Assembly: GCF_022397955.1 (NCBI RefSeq)
Contig: NZ_JAKEUQ010000008.1
Coordinates: forward strand, 62,001 to 126,000
Reading direction: 5' to 3'
Origin: Vibrio sp. Isolate32
GTDB taxonomy: Bacteria; Pseudomonadota; Gammaproteobacteria; Enterobacterales; Vibrionaceae
Length of the DNA: 64,000 nucleotides
The translations under genes were made by a program, and so were the position numbers. Below the pieces are notes generated by a model. The model was not told the origin of the DNA. It saw only the letters and a program-made list of their open reading frames with translations, and did not search any database. Numbering within the stretch: position 1 is the first letter of the stretch; every line of letters starts with the position of its first letter. Shown here piece after piece: positions 46,947 to 57,963 of this stretch.

Positions 46947-47774
46947 GTGAACAAGTCGATTCTCATCACTGGTTGCTCAACTGGCATTGGCTACACCTGT
47001 GCTCACGCACTCCACAAACGCGGTTTTCATGTCATCGCATCTTGCCGCGCCCCACAAGATGTTCAACGTCTTCAAGAAGAAGGTCTCAGCTGTATTCAGT
47101 TGGATCTTGCCAACAAGGAAAGTATTGAGAACGGAGCGAAACAAGCCATCGAGCTAGCACCAAATGGATTGTATGGCTTGTTCAATAATGGTGCATATGG
47201 TCAGGCTGGTGCCTTAGAAGATCTACCGACGCAAGGGCTAAGAGAACAGTTCGAAACCAACTTTTTTGGCTGGCACCACCTCGTTTGCCAGATCCTGCCT
47301 CACATGCGAGAGCGCGGCGAAGGGCGTATTGTTCAAAATAGTTCCGTACTCGGCTTTGCTGCAATGAAATATCGAGGTGCGTATAACGCATCAAAGTTCG
47401 CAATTGAAGGTTGGACAGACACTCTGCGTTTAGAGCTTCATGGTAGTGGCATACACATTTCATTACTCCAACCCGGCCCAATCGAAACTCAATTTCGAAC
47501 CAACGCCCTAAAAGCTTTCAATAAGTGGATCAACATAGAAGGTAGTGTTCATCAGCACGCTTACCAACAACAAAAAGATCGACTTGAAAAAGAATCATCG
47601 AATAATACGTTTGTTTTGCCTGCTGAAAGCTGTATCGAGCCGGTTTATCACGCGCTCACCGCCGATAAACCAAAGCTAAGATACCGAGTCACCACTCCCA
47701 CTAAAGTGTTTGCGGTATTGAAAAGATTACTGCCGAGCCGTTTGCTAGACCCTATTCTCAGAAAAGCCGCATAA
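46947..47774 (+). CDS. ybbO: Short-chain dehydrogenase, YbbO-like aldehyde reductase
   Basis: The 275-residue classical SDR has the cofactor motif TGCSTGIG at residues 8-15, NNGAYGQ, catalytic serine in NSSVLG and Y-N-A-S-K (active-site YxxxK). It resembles E. coli YbbO along its whole length, a reductase active on medium- and long-chain aldehydes. Its neighbour cnoX (ybbN) is near ybbO in E. coli too. The start is GTG at 46947 with AAAGGA 7 bases upstream. Confidence 0.85.
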   Translation: MNKSILITGCSTGIGYTCAHALHKRGFHVIASCRAPQDVQRLQEEGLSCIQLDLANKESIENGAKQAIELAPNGLYGLFNNGAYGQAGALEDLPTQGLREQFETNFFGWHHLVCQILPHMRERGEGRIVQNSSVLGFAAMKYRGAYNASKFAIEGWTDTLRLELHGSGIHISLLQPGPIETQFRTNALKAFNKWINIEGSVHQHAYQQQKDRLEKESSNNTFVLPAESCIEPVYHALTADKPKLRYRVTTPTKVFAVLKRLLPSRLLDPILRKAA

Positions 47775-47904
47775 ATTACTAACTTTGAATGAACAGTCGC
47801 AAACTTTAATGTAACGATGTAATTTATTCGTAACAATAAGATGTCATGATTTAGCCTATCTCATCAGTTATCCCCAATTGATGGACTAACCCTTTGGATA
47901 CTTC

Positions 47905-47970
47905 ATGACTTTAAACCGCCTTAATTTGGTAGGTCTGAGTCTGGCAATTACGTTGTTTATTCTGTTTTGA
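47905..47970 (+). CDS. Possible 21-residue hydrophobic small protein or leader peptide
   Basis: ATG at 47905 with GGA about 6 bases upstream opens a 21-residue frame ending in TGA. The start MTLNRLN is weakly basic and the rest (LVGLSLAITLFILF) is a membrane-like helix ending at the very C-terminus. It could be a tiny membrane protein, a leader peptide or chance. Nothing else supports it yet; a hairpin and T-tract follow it. Confidence 0.3.
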   Translation: MTLNRLNLVGLSLAITLFILF

Positions 47971-47984
47971 GTATCTTACGTAAT

Positions 47985-48006
47985 ACCTCACTGACCACCT
48001 CACTGA
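47985..48006 (+). repeat. 10-bp direct repeat
   Basis: ACCTCACTGA occurs twice (47985-47994 and 47997-48006) just after the small ORF. Confidence 0.6.
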
Positions 48007-48007
48007 G

Positions 48008-48068
48008 AACGCTGTGTCTTCCATGTTGAGTTAACAACTCTATTAACATTGAAGCATGGCGTTTTTCT
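48008..48068 (+). terminator. Possible terminator or attenuator upstream of cnoX
   Basis: AACGC (48008-48012) pairs with GCGTT (48059-48063), and CATG (48022-48025) with CATG (48055-48058). A small GAGTT/AACTC hairpin lies inside, and TTTTTCTATTTTTG follows. The stem is branched and imperfect. Confidence 0.4.
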
Positions 48069-48172
48069 ATTTTTGCCTCTTTTTATCCGAGATTACCCAG
48101 TTAGATCTTGAAGTTACCCGTTTATCCCCCCATATTTGCAACGTATCCCAAAACAAATCTCAAGGAACGTAA

Positions 48173-49027
48173 ATGCAATCTCCGCATATTGTTGAACTTA
48201 ATGAGCAGAACTTTCGCCAAGTACTAGAAGGTTCGATGCAGACCCCTGTCCTCATCCATTTTTGGGCACCAATGAGCCAAGAGAGTGCTCAAATCATTCC
48301 TGAACTACAAACATTAACTCAGCAATACAATGGTGCATTCACTCTCGCGCTATTAAATTGCGAACAAGAACAAGCCATTGCTAGCCAATTTGGTGTTCAA
48401 GCACTGCCTACTATTGCACTGTTTGTTAACGGTCAACCTGCCGATGGCCTAGGTGGTCCGCAGCGCATAGAAGCAATTGTGGAAATGCTTGGCAAACACC
48501 TGCCAAGCCAAGATGAATTGGCACTACGCCAAGCACTTGAGCAAATGCAAGCTGGTGAGCACACTCAAGCTTTAGCGGCTATGCAGCAGCTTCCGGCTGA
48601 ACTGACGAGCAAAGGTGAAGTTAAACTGGCCATTGCAGAGTGTTTACTAGAAACCCAGCAATTTGATCTCGCTGAGGCTCAACTAGCAACAATTCCACTC
48701 GAGTACCAAGACAACTACTACAAAGGCTTAGTCGCCAAGCTTGAACTTCATAAGCAAGCTGCCGATAGCCCAGAGATCCAAGCATTAGAAGCGGCGCTTA
48801 AGCAAAAACCAAGCGATGCGAAAACCGCATCAGAATTGGCACTGCAATACCATCAAGTAAACCGTAGTGAAGAAGCGATGGACCTACTATGGTCTTTCCT
48901 AGTCAAAGACCTCAACGCTCTTGATGGAGACATGAAAAAAGAGTTCATGGATATACTAAGTGCACTTGGACAAGGCAACCCTGTTGCTAGTAAGTACCGC
49001 CGTCAGCTTTACTCTCTACTTTACTAA
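48173..49027 (+). CDS. cnoX: Chaperedoxin CnoX (YbbN), thioredoxin-TPR protein
   Basis: The 284-residue protein has an N-terminal thioredoxin fold (1-110) and a C-terminal TPR-like helical domain (about 115-284). The active-site position reads WAPMSQES (31-38) with no cysteine pair, so it cannot act as a dithiol oxidoreductase. E. coli CnoX is a holdase that hands clients to GroEL and DnaK after bleach stress. AAGGA precedes the ATG. A long structured leader lies upstream. Confidence 0.88.
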   Translation: MQSPHIVELNEQNFRQVLEGSMQTPVLIHFWAPMSQESAQIIPELQTLTQQYNGAFTLALLNCEQEQAIASQFGVQALPTIALFVNGQPADGLGGPQRIEAIVEMLGKHLPSQDELALRQALEQMQAGEHTQALAAMQQLPAELTSKGEVKLAIAECLLETQQFDLAEAQLATIPLEYQDNYYKGLVAKLELHKQAADSPEIQALEAALKQKPSDAKTASELALQYHQVNRSEEAMDLLWSFLVKDLNALDGDMKKEFMDILSALGQGNPVASKYRRQLYSLLY

Positions 49028-49110
49028 TCAGGTTCCTGATACCTATACAGTAAGTAGTAAAATACAAATTCGACAAAGCAACTCATAAGCTTTTTGAATA
49101 CAAAACTCAT

Positions 49111-49147
49111 AATGGGCCATAAAATCAATGTTTTATGGCCCATTTCT
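49111..49147 (+). terminator. cnoX terminator
   Basis: The 14-bp perfect arms AATGGGCCATAAAA and TTTTATGGCCCATT enclose a short loop. The T tract after it is short (TTCTC). Confidence 0.75.
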
Positions 49148-49230
49148 CATTTATAAATTTGCCCCCACTTTAAATATGCGCCAGTATGAGTAATAAACGA
49201 TTCAAAACTTAAACTTGCAAAGGACTTTGT

Positions 49231-50160
49231 ATGCATATTGATACCTTGATTACTATTGGCGTCTTTACTGTCGTCGCGTTGCTCTTTATCTTCGCAGGCG
49301 TAAAAACCGTTCCACAGGGCAACAACTGGACTGTAGAACGCTTCGGACGCTATACACATACGCTAAAACCAGGCCTTAACTTAATCATCCCGTTTATTGA
49401 TAAAATCGGTCAGCGAATCAATATGATGGAGCGAGTTCTTGATATACCCGCGCAAGAAGTTATCTCTAAAGACAATGCCAATGTAGTTATTGATGCGGTG
49501 TGTTTTGTACAAGTAATCGATGCTGCAAGAGCTGCGTATGAAGTCAACGACCTCGAGCACGCGATTCGTAACCTAACGTTGACTAACATCCGTACGGTAC
49601 TGGGTTCAATGGAACTTGATGAGATGCTAAGTCAACGTGACATGATCAACACCAAGCTTCTTAACATCGTGGATGAAGCCACCAACCCGTGGGGCGTAAA
49701 GGTTACTCGTATCGAAATTAAAGACGTACAACCACCAGCAGACCTAACTGCAGCGATGAATGCTCAGATGAAAGCGGAACGTAACAAGCGTGCCGATATC
49801 TTAGAAGCAGAAGGTGTAAGACAGGCAGAGATCCTTAAGGCTGAAGGTCACAAACAATCAGAAATTCTAAAAGCTGAAGGTGAAAAGCAAGCTGCAATAC
49901 TTCAAGCAGAAGCGCGTGAACGTGCGGCAGAAGCGGAAGCGAAAGCAACAGAGATGGTATCGACCGCAATTGCTCAGGGTGACATGCAAGCCGTAAACTA
50001 CTTTATCGCACAAGGCTATACCGAAGCATTGAAGTCAATTGGACAAACAGAAAACGGTAAGATAATCATGCTACCACTTGAAGCGACTGGCCTAATGGGC
50101 TCTGTTGCGGGTATCGCAGAGATGTTCACACACAAGAATGATACAAATAGTAAGGACTAA
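49231..50160 (+). CDS. qmcA: SPFH/band-7 (stomatin-like) membrane protease-associated protein QmcA
   Basis: The 309-residue protein has one N-terminal membrane helix (about 5-23), an SPFH domain (about 24-190; [14 protein letters not shown]) and an Ala/Glu/Lys-rich coiled coil (about 180-240 with repeated ILKAEG). Family members form membrane cages around FtsH-type proteases or lipid microdomains. The NfeD-type partner ybbJ follows after 3 bases, a widely conserved pair. AAAGGA precedes the ATG. Confidence 0.93.
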   Translation: MHIDTLITIGVFTVVALLFIFAGVKTVPQGNNWTVERFGRYTHTLKPGLNLIIPFIDKIGQRINMMERVLDIPAQEVISKDNANVVIDAVCFVQVIDAARAAYEVNDLEHAIRNLTLTNIRTVLGSMELDEMLSQRDMINTKLLNIVDEATNPWGVKVTRIEIKDVQPPADLTAAMNAQMKAERNKRADILEAEGVRQAEILKAEGHKQSEILKAEGEKQAAILQAEARERAAEAEAKATEMVSTAIAQGDMQAVNYFIAQGYTEALKSIGQTENGKIIMLPLEATGLMGSVAGIAEMFTHKNDTNSKD

Positions 50161-50163
50161 CTT

Positions 50164-50619
50164 ATGGTCGAATTACTAGAGCAAGTAAACCACTGGCACT
50201 GGCTGGCATTTGGTCTAGTATTGCTTGCACTTGAACTGGTTGGAACCGCTGGTTACTTTTTGTGGATTGGTATCTCAGCCATGTTGGTCGGCGCCCTTTT
50301 GGGAGCTCTACCAATTGGTTGGCAGATGCAATGGCTGTCCTTCGCGAGCTTCTCCCTCATCACTACTTGGTTATGGTGGAGAAGACAACTATCTAGTGAT
50401 AAACAGTCAGATTCAAATAGAGAACTCAACCAGAGAGAAAAGCAGCTTGTAGGTCAGACAACTAGAATCGATGCTGACATTCAAAAAGGCAAATGTCGTA
50501 TCCGCTTGGGTGACACGACCTGGTCAGCCGTGAGCAGTCATGACTTAAAAGCGGGAACAGAAGTTGTCGTTACTGCTGTAGATGGTATTGTATTAACAAT
50601 TGCTCCAAACAAGTCTTAA
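50164..50619 (+). CDS. ybbJ: NfeD-family membrane protein YbbJ
   Basis: The 151-residue NfeD short form has two or three N-terminal membrane helices (about 13-80) and a C-terminal OB-fold domain (GQTTRIDADIQKGKCRIRLGDTTWSAVS). It acts with the stomatin-like QmcA in membrane quality control. It is 3 bases from qmcA, with AAGGA upstream of the ATG. It ends just before a hairpin that overlaps the cueR stop. Confidence 0.93.
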   Translation: MVELLEQVNHWHWLAFGLVLLALELVGTAGYFLWIGISAMLVGALLGALPIGWQMQWLSFASFSLITTWLWWRRQLSSDKQSDSNRELNQREKQLVGQTTRIDADIQKGKCRIRLGDTTWSAVSSHDLKAGTEVVVTAVDGIVLTIAPNKS

Positions 50620-50635
50620 TTAAAAACCTTTCTGT

Positions 50636-50666
50636 AAAGCCATAGGTCTTCTCTTATGGCTTTTTA
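50636..50666 (+). terminator. qmcA-ybbJ terminator
   Basis: AAAGCCATA and TATGGCTTT are followed by TT. The stem overlaps the end of the convergent cueR gene. Confidence 0.8.
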
Positions 50667-51049
50667 TCCACTAGGGAATCAATAATAGGGCAATGGCTAT
50701 TTGAGTCTCCTGGGCATTGTTCAACCCACTCTTTCAATGTCTTCTGAATTGCCAAAAGATCTTCAATTTTTTGGTTTACTTCTTCCAGTTTACTCAGCGC
50801 TTTTGCTTTAACGTCGGCACTTTCGCGACAAGGGTTATCAGCTAATTCAACAAGTGCACGGCACTCATCGAGTGTGAAACCGACCATTTTTGCTCTCAGT
50901 ACAAACTCTAACTGTTCGATGTGAATCTCGCCGTATTGCCTATAGCCGTTTTCTGAACGATGTGGAGGGCTCATCATGCCTTTACTTTCGTAAAAACGAA
51001 TGGATTTCGCTGTTGTACCAACACGTTTAGCTACTTCACCAATATTCAC
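50654..51049 (-). CDS. cueR: Cu(I)-responsive MerR regulator CueR
   Basis: The 131-residue MerR-family activator has an N-terminal winged helix (NIGEVAKRVGTTAKSIRFYESKG), a dimer helix and metal ligands C112 and C120 in CPGDSNSHC. S77 is at the position that marks monovalent Cu/Ag/Au sensors. It should activate copA-type efflux; no copper exporter is beside it. The start is GTG at 51049 with AGG upstream, giving the E. coli-length N-terminus; the frame is open further to 51100. Confidence 0.92.
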   Translation of the reverse strand: MNIGEVAKRVGTTAKSIRFYESKGMMSPPHRSENGYRQYGEIHIEQLEFVLRAKMVGFTLDECRALVELADNPCRESADVKAKALSKLEEVNQKIEDLLAIQKTLKEWVEQCPGDSNSHCPIIDSLVDKKP

Positions 51050-51074
51050 AATATTACCTGTAAGCTTAAAATGA

Positions 51075-51112
51075 AAAACCGCAGTACTGCTGTTATACAA
51101 TACTGCGGTTGA
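51075..51112 (-). terminator. Terminator of the lipoprotein gene
   Basis: AACCGCAGTA and TACTGCGGTT form a stem followed on the minus strand by T5. It lies between the lipoprotein and cueR. Confidence 0.8.
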
Positions 51113-51142
51113 AAAACATAGTTTGGAGCTTAGGTTAAAGGC

Positions 51143-51955
51143 TTACTCTTGCTCTAATAACCAAATCATCGTCTGAGATTTTTCTTCGCTATCTAGTTTG
51201 TTAAACCAGTAAGAAACCATTTCGATCTCTTTAGAGCCTTCTAATGGTGCTGGGTTAGCGTTCTTACGATTCTTGAATGCCCAATCTGTAATTGCAGATT
51301 TCTCTTCTGATGAAGACTGTTCAAACCAATAAGTGACCATCTGTTGAGGCTGCGAAATAACTTCAGCGGATTCAAGTTGAACTTGAGCAACGGTTGGAGC
51401 TACAGCCATGCTAGCCGTTGTATTTAAGAGAGGTTCAGCTTCTAGCTTCACCGCGTCAAAGTAAGCTTTTGGTACGCTAAATTCAACGATTTGACGCTTT
51501 GTATCTGAAGTTAAGACAAATACTGCCTGAGGCTCAGTAATCGCTTCAACTTGATCATTGCTGAAAGGAAACTTAAATGACTGTGTCATTGTACAATGTT
51601 CAGTACAGCTTTCAGATAAAGGACGGTAAGTATCGAGTGAAACCTCTGTTCCTTTATAAGTAACTGTTTCAAATTTTCCGTAATTCTTAAAGAAAGTCGC
51701 ATCCATCGCTATATAGGAAGAAGCCACTTTTTTTTCTGTTTTTGGGTAAATACCAACAAACGATAAAGAAGACTTAACCAGATCTTGTCCGACTTGTGCT
51801 CGCGCCTCTGGGGCATATGATTTAGCTTCAACTTGGACATATAAACTTCTTTCTTTAATGCCCTTAGCTACATCATCAAACTGACTAGAAGAGTCCAAGG
51901 TCGTACAACCAGACGCCACTAATACCGAAGAAAATAACATCGCCAACTTATACAT
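51143..51955 (-). CDS. Lipoprotein of unknown function with C-terminal repeats
   Basis: The 270-residue protein has a lipobox VASG-C17 after a typical signal (MYKLAMLFSSVLVASGC), so it is a predicted lipoprotein. Residues after C17 are TT, not Asp, favouring the outer membrane. Residues 206-230 (MVTYWFEQ...) and 246-270 (MVSYWFNK...) form two near-identical 25-residue repeats, spaced 40 apart, of the form MV-YWF-x5-SEEKS-x4-W. I recognise no domain. Internal cysteines C117 and C121 could pair. It sits between cueR and the porin, on the same strand as both. AAGGA precedes the ATG. Confidence 0.8.
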   Translation of the reverse strand: MYKLAMLFSSVLVASGCTTLDSSSQFDDVAKGIKERSLYVQVEAKSYAPEARAQVGQDLVKSSLSFVGIYPKTEKKVASSYIAMDATFFKNYGKFETVTYKGTEVSLDTYRPLSESCTEHCTMTQSFKFPFSNDQVEAITEPQAVFVLTSDTKRQIVEFSVPKAYFDAVKLEAEPLLNTTASMAVAPTVAQVQLESAEVISQPQQMVTYWFEQSSSEEKSAITDWAFKNRKNANPAPLEGSKEIEMVSYWFNKLDSEEKSQTMIWLLEQE

Positions 51956-51983
51956 ATTTACTTCCTTATCTATTTAAACAGAA

Positions 51984-52008
51984 AAACGCTGGCATTACGC
52001 CAGCGTTT
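51984..52008 (-). terminator. Porin gene terminator
   Basis: AAACGCTGGC and GCCAGCGTTT form a perfect 10-bp stem, followed on the minus strand by TT. It separates the porin from the lipoprotein gene. Confidence 0.85.
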
Positions 52009-52038
52009 CTATGAAGGCAGTTTACTAGAGTACTAGTC

Positions 52039-53055
52039 TTAGAAACCGTATTCTAGACCTACACGTACAAACATAGTCTTATCTGCTGCATTGTAGGCAT
52101 CATGTTGGCCTACACGTACATACGGTACAAAACCATTATGAGCGTACATTAACTGACCAGAAAGAACCTCATCAGCATCATCCTGTTTAGCTCCTTCGAT
52201 TTTAGAGTCTAAATTAGCAGCGTAACCCAGCTTGAATCCCCACGGACCAGACCAGTATTGCCCGATTAGAGAGAATTGACCTTGCTCAGCAGACTTGCCT
52301 ACGTAATCGTCATCTTTAGCTTCACCATCACTATACTTATAAGCACCCGCTAAGCCGAAACCAGCAGGTAGAGGCAATTCAAAACCAACAATGTAAGCAG
52401 AAGTATCTACTGTACCGCCAGCGAATGAAGAGTTGCTTTCGAAGCCGCCGTGAACAGTCACAACATCAGAGAAGTTGTAGTGTGCTGAAGCGCCAACATG
52501 GTTTGAATCTTTAGTATCTTTATCGCCACGACCAACAGAAACACTGTAAGTGAAGCCACCAAATGCTGGAGAGTCGTAACGTGCAATATCACCTTTACGA
52601 TCGTAGTGAGCTTTAACATCACCACCCCAGTCAAATACACGACCTAGACCTGGGTTAGAGTATGGCCAATCGACGATTTCGTATAGAGGAGTAAGCATAC
52701 GGCCGAAACGTACTTTACCCCAGTCGCCTTGAAGACCTAAGAAAGTGTCACGAGCGCCTAGCGTAGAACCAGTACCGTCTTCACCTACGTAGCCAGATTC
52801 AATTTGCATGAAAACGTTCACGTTATCGAACATATCTTTGCTTGCGCGGAAACCGATACGTGATTCATTCTCGTAATCGTAACCGTTGCTATCTTCTTGA
52901 TAAAATGCAGAGATTGCTGCCACACCGTATGCTTGCACGTTAAAATCAGAGATAACACCTACTTGTGAACTCTCTGAACCTGTAGCCATTGCGCCTGTCG
53001 ATAAAAGTGCAACCGTTGCACCTAATAGAGTACGTTTAAAAAATTTGTTTTCCAT
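52039..53055 (-). CDS. Gram-negative general porin (VC0972-like)
   Basis: The 338-residue precursor has a signal peptide (TVALLSTGAMA, cut near residue 25). A 16-strand trimeric porin barrel follows, ending in the outer-membrane assembly signal VGLEYGF. The constriction-loop region with acidic and basic residues is recognisable (RKGDIARYDSPAF). By position next to ligA it corresponds to V. cholerae VC0972, described as chitin-oligosaccharide-related and as a target of the MicX small RNA; I recall this and could not check it. AGGAG precedes the ATG. Confidence 0.85.
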   Translation of the reverse strand: MENKFFKRTLLGATVALLSTGAMATGSESSQVGVISDFNVQAYGVAAISAFYQEDSNGYDYENESRIGFRASKDMFDNVNVFMQIESGYVGEDGTGSTLGARDTFLGLQGDWGKVRFGRMLTPLYEIVDWPYSNPGLGRVFDWGGDVKAHYDRKGDIARYDSPAFGGFTYSVSVGRGDKDTKDSNHVGASAHYNFSDVVTVHGGFESNSSFAGGTVDTSAYIVGFELPLPAGFGLAGAYKYSDGEAKDDDYVGKSAEQGQFSLIGQYWSGPWGFKLGYAANLDSKIEGAKQDDADEVLSGQLMYAHNGFVPYVRVGQHDAYNAADKTMFVRVGLEYGF

Positions 53056-53579
53056 GGAATAAAACTCCTAAAAATGGATATAGCTGTCTAAATATTTCCC
53101 ACCTAAAGTTGGCCGCCGTAGAGAGAAATACCTTTTCTTGTTTGAGAACCCTAAACTCGAATTCTCTATTTCCTTTCTGGTTATACACATCGTGTGCATC
53201 CATGGCATTAAGACTAACTTCGCCCTCAAAAAGATCAACGAGAACTTAATTTTCATCTAAAAAAATATGAGTTAGTGCAAATTTACCATCTACTTAGTGA
53301 TCCAGATCCATAAATCAAAAAGGCCACACACAATAACAACTAAAACAATATAAAACAGTAACTTAAATATAACTGCCTTTTGTGAAAATAGATATGACTC
53401 GCATTTATGGTGCAGCTAGAACGCTATTTTATTAATGTTGAGCACCGTCACTGTCCTGATTCTATAGTTCGTATAGGAACAAAATTCTCAACAATTAAAA
53501 AGCCACCATTTTTATAGCAAATACAAAAAAGGCACTCCCTTAAAAGGAGTGCCTTTGAGCTTTTTTTACCTGAATTTAC
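53056..53579. promoter_or_regulatory. Long region upstream of the porin
   Basis: These 524 bases hold the ligA terminator on the far side and the porin promoter and leader. A minus-strand TTGCAC with 17 bases to GATGAA is a poor promoter. A small palindrome CACATCGTGTG occurs around 53188. I see no good CRP site and no clear ToxR box. A 62-codon frame (53068-53256) has no ribosome binding site and is not called. Confidence 0.5.
53526..53556 (-). terminator. ligA terminator
   Basis: AAAGGCACTCC and GGAGTGCCTTT form an 11-bp perfect stem followed on the minus strand by T6. Confidence 0.88.
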
Positions 53580-55649
<2,070 letters not shown>

Positions 55650-55684
55650 TAAATATAGATTATTTACAAGGCTAAACAATACGG

Positions 55685-56752
55685 CTAAGCATTCGTCGCC
55701 GTCATAAAGTCTCGGATTTGCTTGCGATAGTCAGATAAACGATTTGGCGTCATTAAGTTACGTGACTCATCCAATACGTTTCCGCCCATATCGTCGGCAA
55801 TTTTCTGTGCTGCACTCAGCATCACATTGAAGTTTTGATCAGCTTGACCGTAACAAGGTAGCGTCATGAAGAATGAAATACCTTTGGTCGTAAAGTCAGC
55901 AGGATCATCATGCTCAAGAGTACCAGGCTGCATCATATTTGCGACACTGAAGATAACCTTAGGCTCGTCAGCTGATTGTGCAAAGCAGTGGTAAATAGAC
56001 ATCTCACCATAAGTTAGGCCGTTGTTTTCCATGCTGCGGAAAAGTTCAGTTCCAACGAACGGGATCTCTCCGGCACAGTGAACATTAAGGACAATAACCT
56101 CTAAGCCTAACTCTTCATCTTGCTTTGTTTCTTCAACAGGAGCTGCTGCTTGTGGAGCAACACTCTCTTTAGCTGCGAATGGTTCACTTGCAGTAAAAGT
56201 TTGTTGTGAAACCACTGGCTCGCTTGCGACTATTGGTTCAGCAACTTGTTCGGCTTCAACGTCTTCAAAAGAGCCGTACTGCTCTTTAAAACCTGCATGA
56301 TTTTCTTTTTGTTCGTCAGTCAACTCAAAGCTTTGAACTTCAGGCTCAACACCCTTCTCTTCCACAATCACTTCAGGTTCACTTTCAACCGTAATTGGGT
56401 CTTCGACGCTAAAAGAAGGAAGCTCATTCAATTCGATGTCATCTTCGTAAACTTCTTTCGATTGCGGCGCTGTTAGCGGATCTGAATCGATCAAAGGATC
56501 GATTTCAGATGGTGAAACAACAAAATCCGGCTCTTTACGTTCTTTTCGGATTATCTCAAAACCATCTTCTGGGGCAAATGAACGGTTTGGAATAGTTTCG
56601 GCTTCATCTAAGCTGTCGTTATCAAGCTTACCAAGCGGCTTATCACCAAACTTTGCTTTCCCTTCTTTTTTACTCGTCCATAGACCATGGAACAATAATG
56701 CGGCGATAGCTAATGCGCCAACAATAATGAGTACAAATCGCAATTCCTGCAT
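55685..56752 (-). CDS. zipA: Cell division protein ZipA
   Basis: The 355-residue division protein has one N-terminal membrane helix ([20 protein letters not shown]), a short basic segment and a long acidic Pro/Glu/Val-rich linker (about 35-215). The C-terminal FtsZ-binding domain is about 217-350 ([18 protein letters not shown]). It anchors FtsZ to the membrane. It is divergent from cysZ and upstream of ligA, as in E. coli. The unusual length of the acidic linker is normal for ZipA. Confidence 0.95.
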   Translation of the reverse strand: MQELRFVLIIVGALAIAALLFHGLWTSKKEGKAKFGDKPLGKLDNDSLDEAETIPNRSFAPEDGFEIIRKERKEPDFVVSPSEIDPLIDSDPLTAPQSKEVYEDDIELNELPSFSVEDPITVESEPEVIVEEKGVEPEVQSFELTDEQKENHAGFKEQYGSFEDVEAEQVAEPIVASEPVVSQQTFTASEPFAAKESVAPQAAAPVEETKQDEELGLEVIVLNVHCAGEIPFVGTELFRSMENNGLTYGEMSIYHCFAQSADEPKVIFSVANMMQPGTLEHDDPADFTTKGISFFMTLPCYGQADQNFNVMLSAAQKIADDMGGNVLDESRNLMTPNRLSDYRKQIRDFMTATNA

Positions 56753-56980
56753 TTTTCGCTCTCAGCTTTCTTAGTCAACTAGCTATAACACGCTGTCACT
56801 AAGTTGGGTTAATTTGGCTAATCTCACTACTCTATCAAAAGTAGCCACTGTTTTAGAACAACTTAATACAATTAGTTCCTTACATGGTGTGATTTTCACC
56901 ACGCTTTTTTTCTTAATTTCGGTCGAGTACACTATACATGTTTGCTATTTAACCAAATTCACATGTGAGCTAATTTAAAT

Positions 56981-57739
56981 ATGACTATTGAACCTGTTCC
57001 CCGCTCCGGCTTTGGCTATTTTATTTTCGGAATAAAAATTGCTTTATCACCGAGCATTCGTAAGTTTGTACTCATGCCACTTATCGCAAACGTGTTACTC
57101 GTTGGTGGTGCTTTATTTTATATCTTCTCCAACCTAAACACTTGGATTGAGGGTTGGATTGGTGCATTGCCAAGCTTCTTGTCGTGGTTGTCATATATTT
57201 TATGGCCATTACTTATGTTAACCGTCTTGGCCACTTTCTCGTATTTCTTTAGTACGCTCGCTAACTTCATTGCGGCACCTTTCAATGGCTTGCTAGCAGA
57301 AAAAGTCGAAGAGTTACTTAGTGGCAAAAAAGTCAATGACGATGGTTTACTTGATGTTATAAAAGATACCCCGCGTATATTAGCGAGAGAATGGCGCAAG
57401 CTTGTCTACGTTCTGCCAAAAGCGATCGGTTTATTCCTACTTTTGTTAATTCCAGCACTAGGGCAAACCGTTGCACCGTTTTTATGGTTCATTTTCACAG
57501 CATGGATGTTAGCGATTCAATACGCCGACTACCCATTCGATAACCATAAAATCAAGTTCGATGACATGAGAAACAATTTGAAACAAAAACAAGGTAAAAG
57601 CTATAGCTTTGGTGCACTTGTTTCAGTGTTCACCACAATTCCCGTTCTTAACCTCATCGTAATGCCCGTTGCCGTTTGCGGCGCGACGGCAATGTGGGTT
57701 GCTGAGTTTAAAGAGCAAGTTCAACGTTCTCGTCTATAA
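56981..57739 (+). CDS. cysZ: Sulfate transporter CysZ
   Basis: The 252-residue membrane protein has about four to six helices, with the family start PRSGFGYFIFGIKIALSPSIR. The conserved region NFIAAPFNGLLAEKVEE lies near residue 91-107. CysZ imports sulfate for cysteine synthesis, which fits the cysK gene downstream. It is divergent from zipA. The ribosome binding site is weak (GAG). A hairpin at 57763-57801 follows and separates it from cysK. Confidence 0.94.
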   Translation: MTIEPVPRSGFGYFIFGIKIALSPSIRKFVLMPLIANVLLVGGALFYIFSNLNTWIEGWIGALPSFLSWLSYILWPLLMLTVLATFSYFFSTLANFIAAPFNGLLAEKVEELLSGKKVNDDGLLDVIKDTPRILAREWRKLVYVLPKAIGLFLLLLIPALGQTVAPFLWFIFTAWMLAIQYADYPFDNHKIKFDDMRNNLKQKQGKSYSFGALVSVFTTIPVLNLIVMPVAVCGATAMWVAEFKEQVQRSRL

Positions 57740-57762
57740 CCCTGCTTACACTTCCTAGCTTT

Positions 57763-57801
57763 GCCTATCTTTTTGAAGTTCTGATTTCAATAAAGATAGG
57801 C
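57763..57801 (+). terminator. Candidate cysZ terminator
   Basis: GCCTATCTTT and AAAGATAGGC form a 10-bp perfect stem with further inner pairing. The following T run is short (ATTTTAC). Confidence 0.6.
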
Positions 57802-57963
57802 GTAAATTTTACTACATCTCTATATGATATAACTTTTTAGTCCTTTTACCTTTTTTTCAACTTGTTTAATCTAAATTCAAGCTGAACAAACATCGAAAGA
57901 CACTAGACGGTAAAATGATTGATATACTACGTTTAGTTCTGTCATTAAATGAAGGAATATCGC

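Larger units (their letters stand above)
47775..48172. other. Structured region between ybbO and cnoX
   Basis: These 398 bases, unusually long between same-strand genes here, hold a 21-codon hydrophobic ORF (47905-47970), a 10-bp direct repeat and a hairpin with a following T-rich tract (48008-48085). I read it as a possible leader or small RNA region upstream of cnoX. Confidence 0.4.

Noticed and set aside
49231..50619. Idea that qmcA-ybbJ could be a phage-defence SPFH module
   Set aside because: The gene pair and its neighbours are the ordinary conserved housekeeping arrangement, with no defence genes nearby.
53068..53256. 62-codon minus-strand frame upstream of the porin
   Set aside because: No ribosome binding site and no resemblance to known proteins; it probably lies in the porin leader.
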